Shown here: positions 1 through 6,183 of the stretch, in pieces | Numbering within the stretch: position 1 is the stretch's first letter | How the letters are laid out: the number at the start of each line of letters is the position of its first letter | Assembly (NCBI GenBank): GCA_023264135.1 | Contig: JALQSZ010000080.1 | Location: forward strand, 1-7,012 | Source: Acidimicrobiales bacterium | GTDB taxonomy: Bacteria; Actinomycetota; Acidimicrobiia; Acidimicrobiales; Acidimicrobilacustridaceae | Length of the DNA stretch: 7,012 nt | Direction of reading: 5' to 3' | Made by a program: the position numbers and the translations under genes | Notes under the pieces: model-generated | Database searches by the model: none | Seen by the model: only the letters and a program-made list of their open reading frames with translations | What the model was told of the DNA's origin: nothing

Positions 1-607
1 GAGCAGGAGCAGATCGCCAGACCGGATCGGCGCCTGAGGTGAAATCGTTTCTTCCGAGTTCGACGGGACCAACAGAACTTGGATCAATCCCACGACTCGC
101 CATCTCGCCTTGAGCGACATAGCTATAAACATCGTTCGAGAGCAACGGTGGACCAAGCGACACAGGAATCGCCCACAACGCGATCACCGCACCCACGACG
201 ATGATGGCGCGACGGGGATCAGCGATCCGCCCTGCACGGTGAACGAGACCAAGCCACCCCAACGCAAGAAGAATGAGCCCAATCAAAAACCACACGGTCG
301 ATTGCGTACTGGTCCCTGGGTGCGCAATTCCGGGAATCGTCAACCGCCAGGTGGGAACGGCGAGACGCCACTGCGGCGCTGACGCAGCAATGACCGCTGC
401 GCCCGCCATTCCACTGAGCGCGCTCAAGACTGTTTGCCACCACCGCGAACCGGATGTGGCCTCTGGTTGCCAATGCGATTCGTCGCGTTCCTGACGCAGT
501 GCTTCGTCGGACGGACCAATAAGAAGTGCTCGACCACGTTCGACGAGTCGCCGAAGTTCCGGTGATGTCGTGACCGCAGTTCGGGCACGTTCCAAAGTCG
601 AGGGCAC
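1..607 (-). CDS. MptA/MptB-like polyprenol-phosphate-mannose-dependent alpha-1,6-mannosyltransferase (C-terminal part beyond window)
   Basis: Minus-strand reading frame, open from GTG at 607 to the window edge: 202 codons seen, 3' end missing. After a soluble, charged N-terminus of about 55 residues come hydrophobic segments near residues 60-78, 104-122 and 133-150. Then follows SNDVYSYVAQGEMASRGIDP (158-176 region), a conserved GPVELG stretch and DPVWRSAPA at the edge. This matches the first large extracytoplasmic loop of GT-C mannosyltransferases MptA/MptB, which extend the alpha-1,6-mannan backbone of lipomannan using polyprenyl-phosphate mannose. D159 is the likely GT-C catalytic acid position (family knowledge). 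An in-frame TAG at 619-617 leaves GTG 607 as the first possible start, but it has no visible Shine-Dalgarno sequence. It lies 37 bases after the glutamate-synthase-like gene and is probably the last visible operon member. The family is confident; MptA versus MptB versus another acceptor specificity cannot be decided from this part. Confidence 0.82.
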   Translation of the reverse strand, partial: MPSTLERARTAVTTSPELRRLVERGRALLIGPSDEALRQERDESHWQPEATSGSRWWQTVLSALSGMAGAAVIAASAPQWRLAVPTWRLTIPGIAHPGTSTQSTVWFLIGLILLALGWLGLVHRAGRIADPRRAIIVVGAVIALWAIPVSLGPPLLSNDVYSYVAQGEMASRGIDPSSVGPVELGRNDFTSGADPVWRSAPA

Positions 608-644
608 GCGCCGAGGCTAGTAGCGAGATCGCTCGAGAATGGGT

Positions 645-2177
645 CTACCCAAGGTGCAAATCAAGGGCATCGAGCAACGACTTCGAGGGTGTCCCCCACC
701 CCGGTTGGTAACCAACCATTTCCCGGAGCGTCTCCGCCGACCAACGGTCCTCCAGGACCTCGATCATGTCCGCATCAACTTTTGCGGGATGGGTCACGCC
801 GCAGGCCCAACTCAGTCGCTCCAGTTCGAAGCGAACTCCGGCGAGATAGTTCCCGCACCGGACACCTTTGTCTTCGGGATCGAGGCCTCGGGTCAATCGA
901 CGATTCTGTGTCGCCACGCCAGTTGGGCAGCGATCGGTATGGCAACGCTGCGACTGAATACACCCGATGGAAAAGAGCGCGGTTCTGCCGACGTTGACCA
1001 TGTCGCAACCGAGCGCAATTGCGCAGAGCGCGGGCTCCGGCATCCCGAGTTTTCCGGAACCGATGAAGACGATGTCGTCGGTGAGGCCTGCCTCGGCGAA
1101 TGCTCGATACACCCGCGTGAATCCCCAACGAAACGGCAACGCGACGTGATCACTAAAGGCCAAGGGCGCCGCACCAGTTCCGCCCTCTCCCCCATCAATC
1201 GTGATGAAGTCAGGACCTTCACCTCGCTCGGCCATCTTTGTTGCGAGTTCATTCCAAAACCCACCTTGACCGACTGCGGACTTTATGCCCACCGGAAGGC
1301 CAGTCGCGTTTGCCAACGTTTCAACAAACGTGATGAGACTGTCGACATCAGTAAACGCTGTATGCGCAGCAGGGCTCTTGCACGCGACGCCAACAGGCAC
1401 GCCCCGGATTGCCGCGATCTCCGGCGTGACTTTGTTTGCCGGGAGCAAGCCACCAAGACCGGGCTTTGCTCCCTGACTCAGTTTGATTTCAATTGCGCGA
1501 ATCGGAGCGGACCGAACCTGTTCGATTGCCCTCTCGAGACTGAACGCACCGTGTTCGTCTCGGCAACCGAAATAGCCCGTACCGATCTGCCACACCAGGT
1601 CGGCCCCATGAAGATGGTGAGGCGTGATGCCGCCTTCTCCAGTTGTATGAAGCGCGCCGGCAAGTGCACATCCGCGATCAAGTGCCTCTATCGCTGCACC
1701 ACTAAGCGAACCGAAACTCATTCCCGACACGTTGACAATCGACGCAGGCCGAAACGCGAGCCGTCGACCGTGTGATGCTCCAAGAACTTTGGCGCACGGA
1801 AGCGATCGCGAAGGATCGGGATGCGACGGCGCATCGGCGGGACCATCAAGTGGAAACATCGACTGCTTGATGATCGTGTAATTACGGGTCTGCTCAAGAT
1901 CGTTGTCGGTGCCAAAACCAAAATACGGATTTTCGACTTTCGCAGTGGCGTACACCCAACGGCGATCGTCTCGACTGAACGGCCGCTCTTCGTTGTTATC
2001 GGTGACGATGTACTGGCGCAGCTCTGGACCAACTGCTTCAAGCAGATACCGGAAGTGTCCGATAATCGGAAAGTTTCGAAGGATCGCGTGCTTTCGTTGC
2101 ACGAGGTCATAGATCGCAACGAGAAGAAGCAGTCCGAGAACAACGGCGAGTACCACGAGCCAAACAGACCACGACAT
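645..2177 (-). CDS. Membrane-anchored FMN-binding glutamate synthase family protein (GltB central/FMN domain only)
   Basis: 510 residues. One N-terminal membrane helix (about residues 4-23) is followed by a basic stretch, a linker, and a glutamate-synthase FMN barrel from about residue 145 to 455. Visible family motifs are SGMSFGSLSG (151-160), HTTGEGG (177-183), KLSQGAKPGLGG (232-243, the usual flavin/2-oxoglutarate loop), TIDGGEGGTGAAP (326-338) and NVGRTALFSIGC (395-406). C406, C412 and C417 have the C-x5-C-x4-C spacing that binds [3Fe-4S] in GltB. The N-terminal glutamine amidotransferase domain and the C-terminal beta-helix domain of full-length GltB (about 1500 residues) are absent, so it cannot release ammonia from glutamine by itself. 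Glutamate formation from ammonia, or a different FMN-dependent reaction, is possible; the physiological role of this stand-alone group is not settled. It begins 36 bases after the YhhN gene without a clear Shine-Dalgarno sequence. The family call is secure, the reaction is not. Confidence 0.92.
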   Translation of the reverse strand: MSWSVWLVVLAVVLGLLLLVAIYDLVQRKHAILRNFPIIGHFRYLLEAVGPELRQYIVTDNNEERPFSRDDRRWVYATAKVENPYFGFGTDNDLEQTRNYTIIKQSMFPLDGPADAPSHPDPSRSLPCAKVLGASHGRRLAFRPASIVNVSGMSFGSLSGAAIEALDRGCALAGALHTTGEGGITPHHLHGADLVWQIGTGYFGCRDEHGAFSLERAIEQVRSAPIRAIEIKLSQGAKPGLGGLLPANKVTPEIAAIRGVPVGVACKSPAAHTAFTDVDSLITFVETLANATGLPVGIKSAVGQGGFWNELATKMAERGEGPDFITIDGGEGGTGAAPLAFSDHVALPFRWGFTRVYRAFAEAGLTDDIVFIGSGKLGMPEPALCAIALGCDMVNVGRTALFSIGCIQSQRCHTDRCPTGVATQNRRLTRGLDPEDKGVRCGNYLAGVRFELERLSWACGVTHPAKVDADMIEVLEDRWSAETLREMVGYQPGWGTPSKSLLDALDLHLG

Positions 2178-2213
2178 GGATGCAGCCTACGGGTCTTGGC
2201 AGAGAACTCCCCG

Positions 2214-2846
2214 TCAGATCAGCGCGAGAACTAAGCCGGCCTGACCGAGGTGATAGGTGACCATCACGATGATTCGACTACGAGGGAAATCATTGAGGAA
2301 TCGCGTCCAGCCGAGCACTGAATCACTGGCGCCGAATAGGAGTGCTCCGGCGATCGCAAAAAAGCGGCCGGTCCCAAACGCGGAAGCCACCATGAGTGAA
2401 ATCACTGCGATGTACGCGGCGACGGGACCAGCGAGCGCTTTGTCGGCACTTGCCGCACCAGCAACGATTTTGCGGCCAACGATTGCTGCAACGAGCAACA
2501 TGAGCACGACGCCAACAAGAAATCCCTGCAGCGAAATTCCGAGCGACAGCAGTGCGACCACGTAGAAAACGTGCGCAATGAGGAATGAACCGAGTCCCGC
2601 AATGAAGAGATCCTGCGGCAGCATCAGGCAGATATCGCCAACCATCGAAAACACGAGACCGATGATGAGCATCACCCTCGCGAAATCCGAGGAAGGATCA
2701 AGCGAAACGGCCACGGCGATGAGAAACACCATCACCAATGGCTTGAAGAGATATTCCGCGCTGCGGTAGTTGTTCGATACCACGAGCCAATCGCAAACAG
2801 CGACAACTGCGGTGAGCGAAAGCAGGAGAAGTGCGAGGGCCGTCAT
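2214..2846 (-). CDS. YhhN family (TMEM86-type lysoplasmalogenase-like) integral membrane protein
   Basis: 210 residues, almost entirely hydrophobic, with about eight membrane segments (roughly 1-20, 31-49, 56-74, 80-101, 105-126, 138-156, 162-179, 192-210). Family landmarks are KP at 35-36, the GD pair at 70-71 followed by LMLP and F..GLGSFLIAHVFY (81-95), GALLFGASD (167-175) with D175, and YHLGQ (198-202). The two membrane-embedded aspartates D71 and D175 are the expected catalytic pair. Characterised members (human TMEM86B, Legionella YhhN) hydrolyse the vinyl-ether bond of lysoplasmalogen; whether this bacterium makes plasmalogens cannot be seen here. Length is typical for the family. It starts 7 bases after the Nudix stop and its own Shine-Dalgarno sequence is poor, so translation is probably coupled. 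Confidence 0.88.
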   Translation of the reverse strand: MTALALLLLSLTAVVAVCDWLVVSNNYRSAEYLFKPLVMVFLIAVAVSLDPSSDFARVMLIIGLVFSMVGDICLMLPQDLFIAGLGSFLIAHVFYVVALLSLGISLQGFLVGVVLMLLVAAIVGRKIVAGAASADKALAGPVAAYIAVISLMVASAFGTGRFFAIAGALLFGASDSVLGWTRFLNDFPRSRIIVMVTYHLGQAGLVLALI

Positions 2847-2853
2847 TCAGAAC

Positions 2854-3360
2854 TCACGGTGCGTCGAGTCGCGGAAGAACAAGCGACATGCTGTCAGGAC
2901 ACACCGGACGACCTTCGAGCCATTCGCGCAAGCCCTCCATCGGGACCCACACTGCATCAGCGATTTCGTTGTCGGCGAAATCGAATGGCCCTTCAGTTCG
3001 GGCTTGGTAAATGCGCGCGACTTCGCGGACATCCTCGTCTTCGTACGAACCCTCACCGAGGTAGCCGAGTTCGGCGGCAACTCCGAGTTCTTCGGCCAAT
3101 TCGCGCGCTGCGGCAAGTTCCCATGGTTCACCAGCAGCAACGACTCCGCTTACTGCGATATCCCACGCGTCGGGCCACAAGTCTTTCCATGACGCGCGCT
3201 GATGCACGAGCAATTCGTCGGCATCGTTTCGAACGACCACAAACACCGATCGATGCAGAAGATTCTGTGATCGCATTTCGGCGCGTGTCACCGTTCCGAT
3301 CACGGTGCCCATTTCGTCGAGTTGATCGACGAGTTCGTCACCGGCGGCGTTGTCGGCCAT
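2854..3360 (-). CDS. Nudix hydrolase, YfcD / IPP-isomerase-like subgroup
   Basis: 168 residues. A complete Nudix box spans residues 72-94: G72, five residues, E78, seven residues, R86-E87-L88, then E90-E91 and G93-V94. E87, E90 and E91 are the metal ligands that activate water to cleave a nucleoside-diphosphate-X or similar diphosphate bond. The N-terminus (LVDQLDEMGTVIGTVTRAEM, then LLHRSVFVVVRN at 34-45) and KDLWPDAWDIAVSG (59-72) resemble E. coli YfcD and the type I isopentenyl-diphosphate isomerase fold, but the intact hydrolase box favours a hydrolase. The substrate cannot be read from sequence. Its ATG (3360-3358) shares one base with the TGA of the upstream ferredoxin reductase (TGATG) and has no Shine-Dalgarno sequence, so it is probably translated by coupling to that gene. 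It should be a soluble cytoplasmic protein. Confidence 0.93.
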   Translation of the reverse strand: MADNAAGDELVDQLDEMGTVIGTVTRAEMRSQNLLHRSVFVVVRNDADELLVHQRASWKDLWPDAWDIAVSGVVAAGEPWELAAARELAEELGVAAELGYLGEGSYEDEDVREVARIYQARTEGPFDFADNEIADAVWVPMEGLREWLEGRPVCPDSMSLVLPRLDAP

Positions 3361-4592
3361 CAGAGCGCCGCAGCTCGTTCACACGCTTGCGAGAATGTTG
3401 CGCCTTCTTCAAATATCGCCCGCAGCTGCACGACATGGCGCGGTCGATTCATTCCGAGAACACCCGTGAGGCGATCGCCATCGCCATACAGCGCGACAAA
3501 GCGGAACTCCTCGGTACTTCCGTGCACCACGACGCATTCATCAGTAGGCATCGGGCGTCCGGCCAATTGAATTTTGCGGTCGTATTGATCGCTCCAGAAC
3601 CACGGGATCGGGTCGAAAACCGCAGGGGTTTCACCGGATTCCTCAGCAAGCAATCGTCGGGCAGCGGCTTCGCCACCGGCGATTGCGGTTTCCCAGTGCT
3701 CGACGCGAAGCATTCGACCAAATCTTGCGCTCGGGTATCGGGCGATATCGCCCGCAGCCACGACGCCAGGTGCGGCAAGCAAGGTGTCGTCGCACACCAC
3801 ACCATCGTCAAGGTTGAGACCAGAACCTTCGAGCCATTGGGTGTTCACCGAAACTCCGATGCCCACAACGACAACGTCCGCCGCAACGGTCGTGCCATCG
3901 GTGAGGGCAACACCAACAACGCGCTCCACACCATCGACCGCCGCGGTTTCAAGTTGCAGCACACCCGTACCGAGTCTGAGGTCGACACCGTTTTCGATAT
4001 GCACCTGTGCGCAGACGCGGCCCATTTCAGGTCCGAGGATTCGCTCAAGCGGCAACGGCAGCGCTTCCACAAGCGTGACGTCGAGTCCGCGCTTTCGACA
4101 GCTTGATGCGACTTCAGCACCAATGAATCCAGCACCGATAACAACCACCCGTGATGGGCCAGCATCGAGATCGGCGCGCAGCGAAAGACTGTCGGCCAAC
4201 GTTCGAACCACATGAACACCGGCGATGCCAGCGGTGTCGGGTAACCGACGAGCCGCGGCACCACTCGCGATCACTAAGGAATCAAATGCTGAAGTTTCAA
4301 CGTTTCCGTTTGGTGTCTCGAGGGTGATCTGACGCGACCCAAGGTCAACGGCCTTGGCACGAACGCCCAGTCGGAAATCGAGGTCGAGGTCTTCCTTACC
4401 CGCAGGGAGCAGGATCTTCTCGGGTTCCCATTCGCCAGTGAGCATCTGCTTCGACAGCGGCGGACGGTCGTAGGGGCGCTCTGGATCAGCGTCGACAACA
4501 ACGATCGGACCGGTCTGTCCGTTCAGTCGCAGCGTGCGCGCCGCGTTGATCCCGGCGAGAGACGCGCCAACGATGACAGTGGTGGAGTTCAT
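3360..4592 (-). CDS. FAD-dependent NAD(P)H:ferredoxin reductase (rhodocoxin/putidaredoxin reductase family)
   Basis: 410 residues, normal length for this family. The N-terminal FAD-binding Rossmann fold is marked by GASLAG (9-14) and the RPPLSK motif (43-48). The second, NAD(P)H-binding Rossmann fold is marked by GAGFIGAE (153-160), and the second FAD contact by AAGDIARYP (279-287). The C-terminal interface domain has PWFWSDQYDRKIQLAG (330-345), typical of reductases that dock small ferredoxins. It would move electrons from NAD(P)H through FAD to the ferredoxin encoded 43 bases upstream. E176, after the second beta strand of the pyridine-nucleotide fold (TLVE), favours NADH over NADPH (inference). 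The start ATG at 4592 has only a weak upstream purine run. Its stop overlaps the next start. The usual client is a cytochrome P450, but none is encoded in this window. Confidence 0.95.
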   Translation of the reverse strand: MNSTTVIVGASLAGINAARTLRLNGQTGPIVVVDADPERPYDRPPLSKQMLTGEWEPEKILLPAGKEDLDLDFRLGVRAKAVDLGSRQITLETPNGNVETSAFDSLVIASGAAARRLPDTAGIAGVHVVRTLADSLSLRADLDAGPSRVVVIGAGFIGAEVASSCRKRGLDVTLVEALPLPLERILGPEMGRVCAQVHIENGVDLRLGTGVLQLETAAVDGVERVVGVALTDGTTVAADVVVVGIGVSVNTQWLEGSGLNLDDGVVCDDTLLAAPGVVAAGDIARYPSARFGRMLRVEHWETAIAGGEAAARRLLAEESGETPAVFDPIPWFWSDQYDRKIQLAGRPMPTDECVVVHGSTEEFRFVALYGDGDRLTGVLGMNRPRHVVQLRAIFEEGATFSQACERAAAL

Positions 4593-4609
4593 AACTCAGA
4601 CGATGAGGT

Positions 4610-4630
4610 GCTCGGCGACGAACGCCGAAC
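4610..4630 (-). other. Stem-loop between ferredoxin and ferredoxin reductase genes
   Basis: On the minus strand the arm GTTCGGCG (4630-4623), a 5-base loop (4622-4618) and the arm CGCCGAGC (4617-4610) form an 8-bp stem with seven Watson-Crick pairs and one T-G wobble. It begins 5 bases after the ferredoxin stop and ends 17 bases before the reductase start. No T-run follows it, so it is not a classical intrinsic terminator. It could be a partial attenuator or an RNA-stability element that raises ferredoxin mRNA relative to the downstream genes. The function is inferred from position only. Confidence 0.45.
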
Positions 4631-4635
4631 TGGTC

Positions 4636-4830
4636 TCAGTCCTCGGCGATGGAGATCGCCTGCTTCGGGCATCGCTGCACCGACTCTTCGACCTTGGCGC
4701 GCATGGACTCGGGCGGGTTCTCGTCGAGCACGTAGAGGAAATCGTCGTCGCGGACCTCGAAGATCTCTGGCGCGATGCCCATACAGACGGCGTTGCTTTC
4801 ACACAGATCGAAATCGACCACGATTCGCAT
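4636..4830 (-). CDS. Small [3Fe-4S] single-cluster ferredoxin
   Basis: 64 residues. C10, C16 and C54-P55 give the pattern C-x2-X-x2-C...C-P, where X, the position of the fourth cysteine in [4Fe-4S] ferredoxins, is N13. This is typical of the small actinobacterial ferredoxins (SoyB/FdxE-like) that carry a [3Fe-4S] cluster and reduce cytochromes P450 or other partners. The protein is acidic, especially residues 22-50 (EVRDDD, DENPPE), as expected for docking to a basic partner. It is the first gene of the leftward operon, 43 bases ahead of its likely reductase. The start is well supported by an AAGGGG Shine-Dalgarno sequence six bases before ATG. It is a soluble one-electron carrier. Whether [3Fe-4S] or a site-differentiated [4Fe-4S] cluster is assembled needs spectroscopy; the Asn variant makes [3Fe-4S] likelier. 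Confidence 0.93.
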   Translation of the reverse strand: MRIVVDFDLCESNAVCMGIAPEIFEVRDDDFLYVLDENPPESMRAKVEESVQRCPKQAISIAED

Positions 4831-4953
4831 GACGGTCCCCTTCTCGGAGCGATGACATTGGATTCACGGGGCAGGCGCCTCGGTACCGCCATCTTGCCCC
4901 ATCCGCCACCGTCAGGGCGACGAAGGCCCCGATCGCGTGACAGATTGGTGCCC
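4831..4953. promoter_or_regulatory. Divergent intergenic control region with paired palindromes
   Basis: This 123-base gap separates the outward-facing ferredoxin and CoA-transferase genes, so it must hold the start signals of the leftward operon and probably of the rightward pair. It contains two abutting perfect 8-bp palindromes, AGGCGCCT (4873-4880) and CGGTACCG (4881-4888). These are enclosed by an inverted repeat GGGGCA (4868-4873) / TGCCCC (4895-4900). I could not pick convincing -35/-10 hexamers on either strand. A weak CAGATT at 4941-4946 lies seven bases before the CoA-transferase ATG and could serve a leaderless transcript, but this is not reliable. The palindromes are plausible operator sites for a dimeric regulator (inference). 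Confidence 0.5.
4837..4842 (-). promoter_or_regulatory. Strong ribosome binding site of the ferredoxin gene
   Basis: On the minus strand AAGGGG lies six bases before the ATG at 4830, within GAGAAGGGGA. It is the only convincing Shine-Dalgarno sequence in the leftward operon. That fits ferredoxin being the lead gene and needing the highest expression. Confidence 0.7.
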
Positions 4954-6183
4954 ATGACTGAAATTGCTCCCCTTGAAGGTGTCCGCATCATCGAAGCGTC
5001 GATGCTCGGACCCGCCGCTGTCACCACCAACCTCGCCGAGCTCGGCGCCGACGTCATCAAGGTCGAAGCACCGGGTGGCGATTACGGCCGCCAGATGACC
5101 TGGCCCATCGTGGAAGACACGTCACTCCTCTTCCTTCACTGCAACCGAGGAAAGCGCTCCATCGTCCTCGATCTCCGCACCGAAGAGGGCGTGCAGGCAT
5201 TCAAGGATCTCGTGGCCGATGCCGATGTCGTTGTCGAAGCAATGCGCCCAGGAGCTCTCGCTCGCCGCGGTCTCGGTTACGACGATCTCAAAGAAATCAA
5301 CCCGAAGATCGTGTTTATGACCATCAGTGGCTACGGCATGACCGGCCCGTACCGCGATCTCCCGAGCCACGGCATCGCGTACGACACGTGGGCTGGCATC
5401 GTCGAACCCGCCTATGACGACGAGGGTTACTGCTACATCCCTCCGCATATCTCCATCGGCATCAACGCCGGCCCGATGTTCGGTGCACTCGGAATTCTCG
5501 CCGGCATCATCAAGGCCCGCGCGACTGGCGAGGGTTGCTACATGGAAATCGCCCAATCCGATGCTGCGGCCGCATTCGACTGGTACCGAAGCGAATCATT
5601 TAAGGCCTACGAGCGTCCGCAGTCCGAAGTGACGGGCAACAAGTCCGACAACTACGAACGTCGCGCGCCTGGCACTGCGGGCATGAAAGAAGGTGTGCGC
5701 TATCAGATGTACGAAACCTCTGACGGACACATCCTTTTCATGGCGTCGGAACAAGAGTTCTGGAAGAACTTCTGCAAAGGCATCGGCCGCGACGACCTCT
5801 TCGAACAATTCCCCGGTTCGAAGTACGCCGACCACGCGCGCAACAACCGCGAACTCCTCGCCGAACTCACGAAGATCTTCAAGACGAAGACCTCGCAAGA
5901 GTGGATGGACTTTGGCGGCGAATGGAACACGCCACTCGCGCCAGTGAACACTCCGTCCACCATGCAGAACGACCCACAGTTCAAAGAGCGCATGGAGTGG
6001 ATTCCGAAAGAGGTTCTCGGCGCCGACATGCTGCCGAACCCCGTCAAGATCATTGGTGGCGAACTTCCGATTCCTCGCAAAGCTCCTGAATGCGGTCAGC
6101 ACAGCGATGAAATCCTCAGCGAAGTCCTCGGCTACGACGCGGCACGGATCGCGGAGATGCACGAAAAGGGTGTGCTCGGCTGA
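4954..6183 (+). CDS. Class III CoA-transferase (CaiB/BaiF family)
   Basis: 409 residues, the normal length for this family. Landmarks are the N-terminal PLEGVRIIE...GPAAVTTNLAELGADVIKVE (6-38), NRGKRSIVLDL (64-74), DVVVEAMRPGALARRGLGYDDL (91-112) and NPKIVFMTISGYGMTGPY (116-133). Next come GAL.ILAGIIKARATGEG (178-194) and EIAQSDA (198-204), where D203 is at the position of the catalytic aspartate that forms the acyl anhydride and aspartyl-CoA thioester intermediates. The enzyme moves CoA between carboxylic acids in the cytoplasm; related racemases use the same fold. Substrates are not readable from the sequence. The open frame extends upstream to 4534 across the ferredoxin gene, but homology begins at the chosen ATG (MTEIAPLEGV). 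In-frame GTG 4948 and TTG 4945 are minor alternatives. The Shine-Dalgarno sequence is weak. Divergent from the ferredoxin operon and probably co-transcribed with the next gene. Confidence 0.93.
   Translation: MTEIAPLEGVRIIEASMLGPAAVTTNLAELGADVIKVEAPGGDYGRQMTWPIVEDTSLLFLHCNRGKRSIVLDLRTEEGVQAFKDLVADADVVVEAMRPGALARRGLGYDDLKEINPKIVFMTISGYGMTGPYRDLPSHGIAYDTWAGIVEPAYDDEGYCYIPPHISIGINAGPMFGALGILAGIIKARATGEGCYMEIAQSDAAAAFDWYRSESFKAYERPQSEVTGNKSDNYERRAPGTAGMKEGVRYQMYETSDGHILFMASEQEFWKNFCKGIGRDDLFEQFPGSKYADHARNNRELLAELTKIFKTKTSQEWMDFGGEWNTPLAPVNTPSTMQNDPQFKERMEWIPKEVLGADMLPNPVKIIGGELPIPRKAPECGQHSDEILSEVLGYDAARIAEMHEKGVLG
6164..6170 (+). promoter_or_regulatory. Ribosome binding site inside the end of the CoA-transferase gene
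   Basis: AAAAGGG lies within the last codons of the CoA-transferase gene, nine bases before CTG at 6180. It is a good Shine-Dalgarno sequence at usable spacing and supports translation starting at that CTG, since no ATG, GTG or TTG exists in the right frame nearby. Confidence 0.5.

Noticed and set aside
622..633. AGCGA-GA-TCGCT inverted repeat between the glutamate-synthase-like and mannosyltransferase genes as a terminator
   Set aside because: The loop would be two bases, the stem is short and no T-run follows; the genes are only 37 bases apart on the same strand.
639..1775. Long plus-strand open frame (378 codons) opposite the glutamate-synthase-like gene
   Set aside because: Its translation is Arg/Cys/Pro-rich with no family motif, and it is fully antisense to a gene with clear domains and the [3Fe-4S] cysteines.
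2854..3360. Type I isopentenyl-diphosphate isomerase
   Set aside because: The N-terminal half resembles that fold, but the complete Nudix hydrolase box with R86-E87...E90-E91 fits YfcD-like hydrolases better.
2859..4106. Plus-strand open frame of 415 codons opposite the Nudix and reductase genes
   Set aside because: Arg-rich low-plausibility protein antisense to two well-recognised genes; a by-product of GC-rich codon usage.
4534..4953. N-terminal extension of the CoA-transferase frame
   Set aside because: It would be antisense to the ferredoxin gene and part of the reductase gene, and family similarity begins only at ATG 4954.
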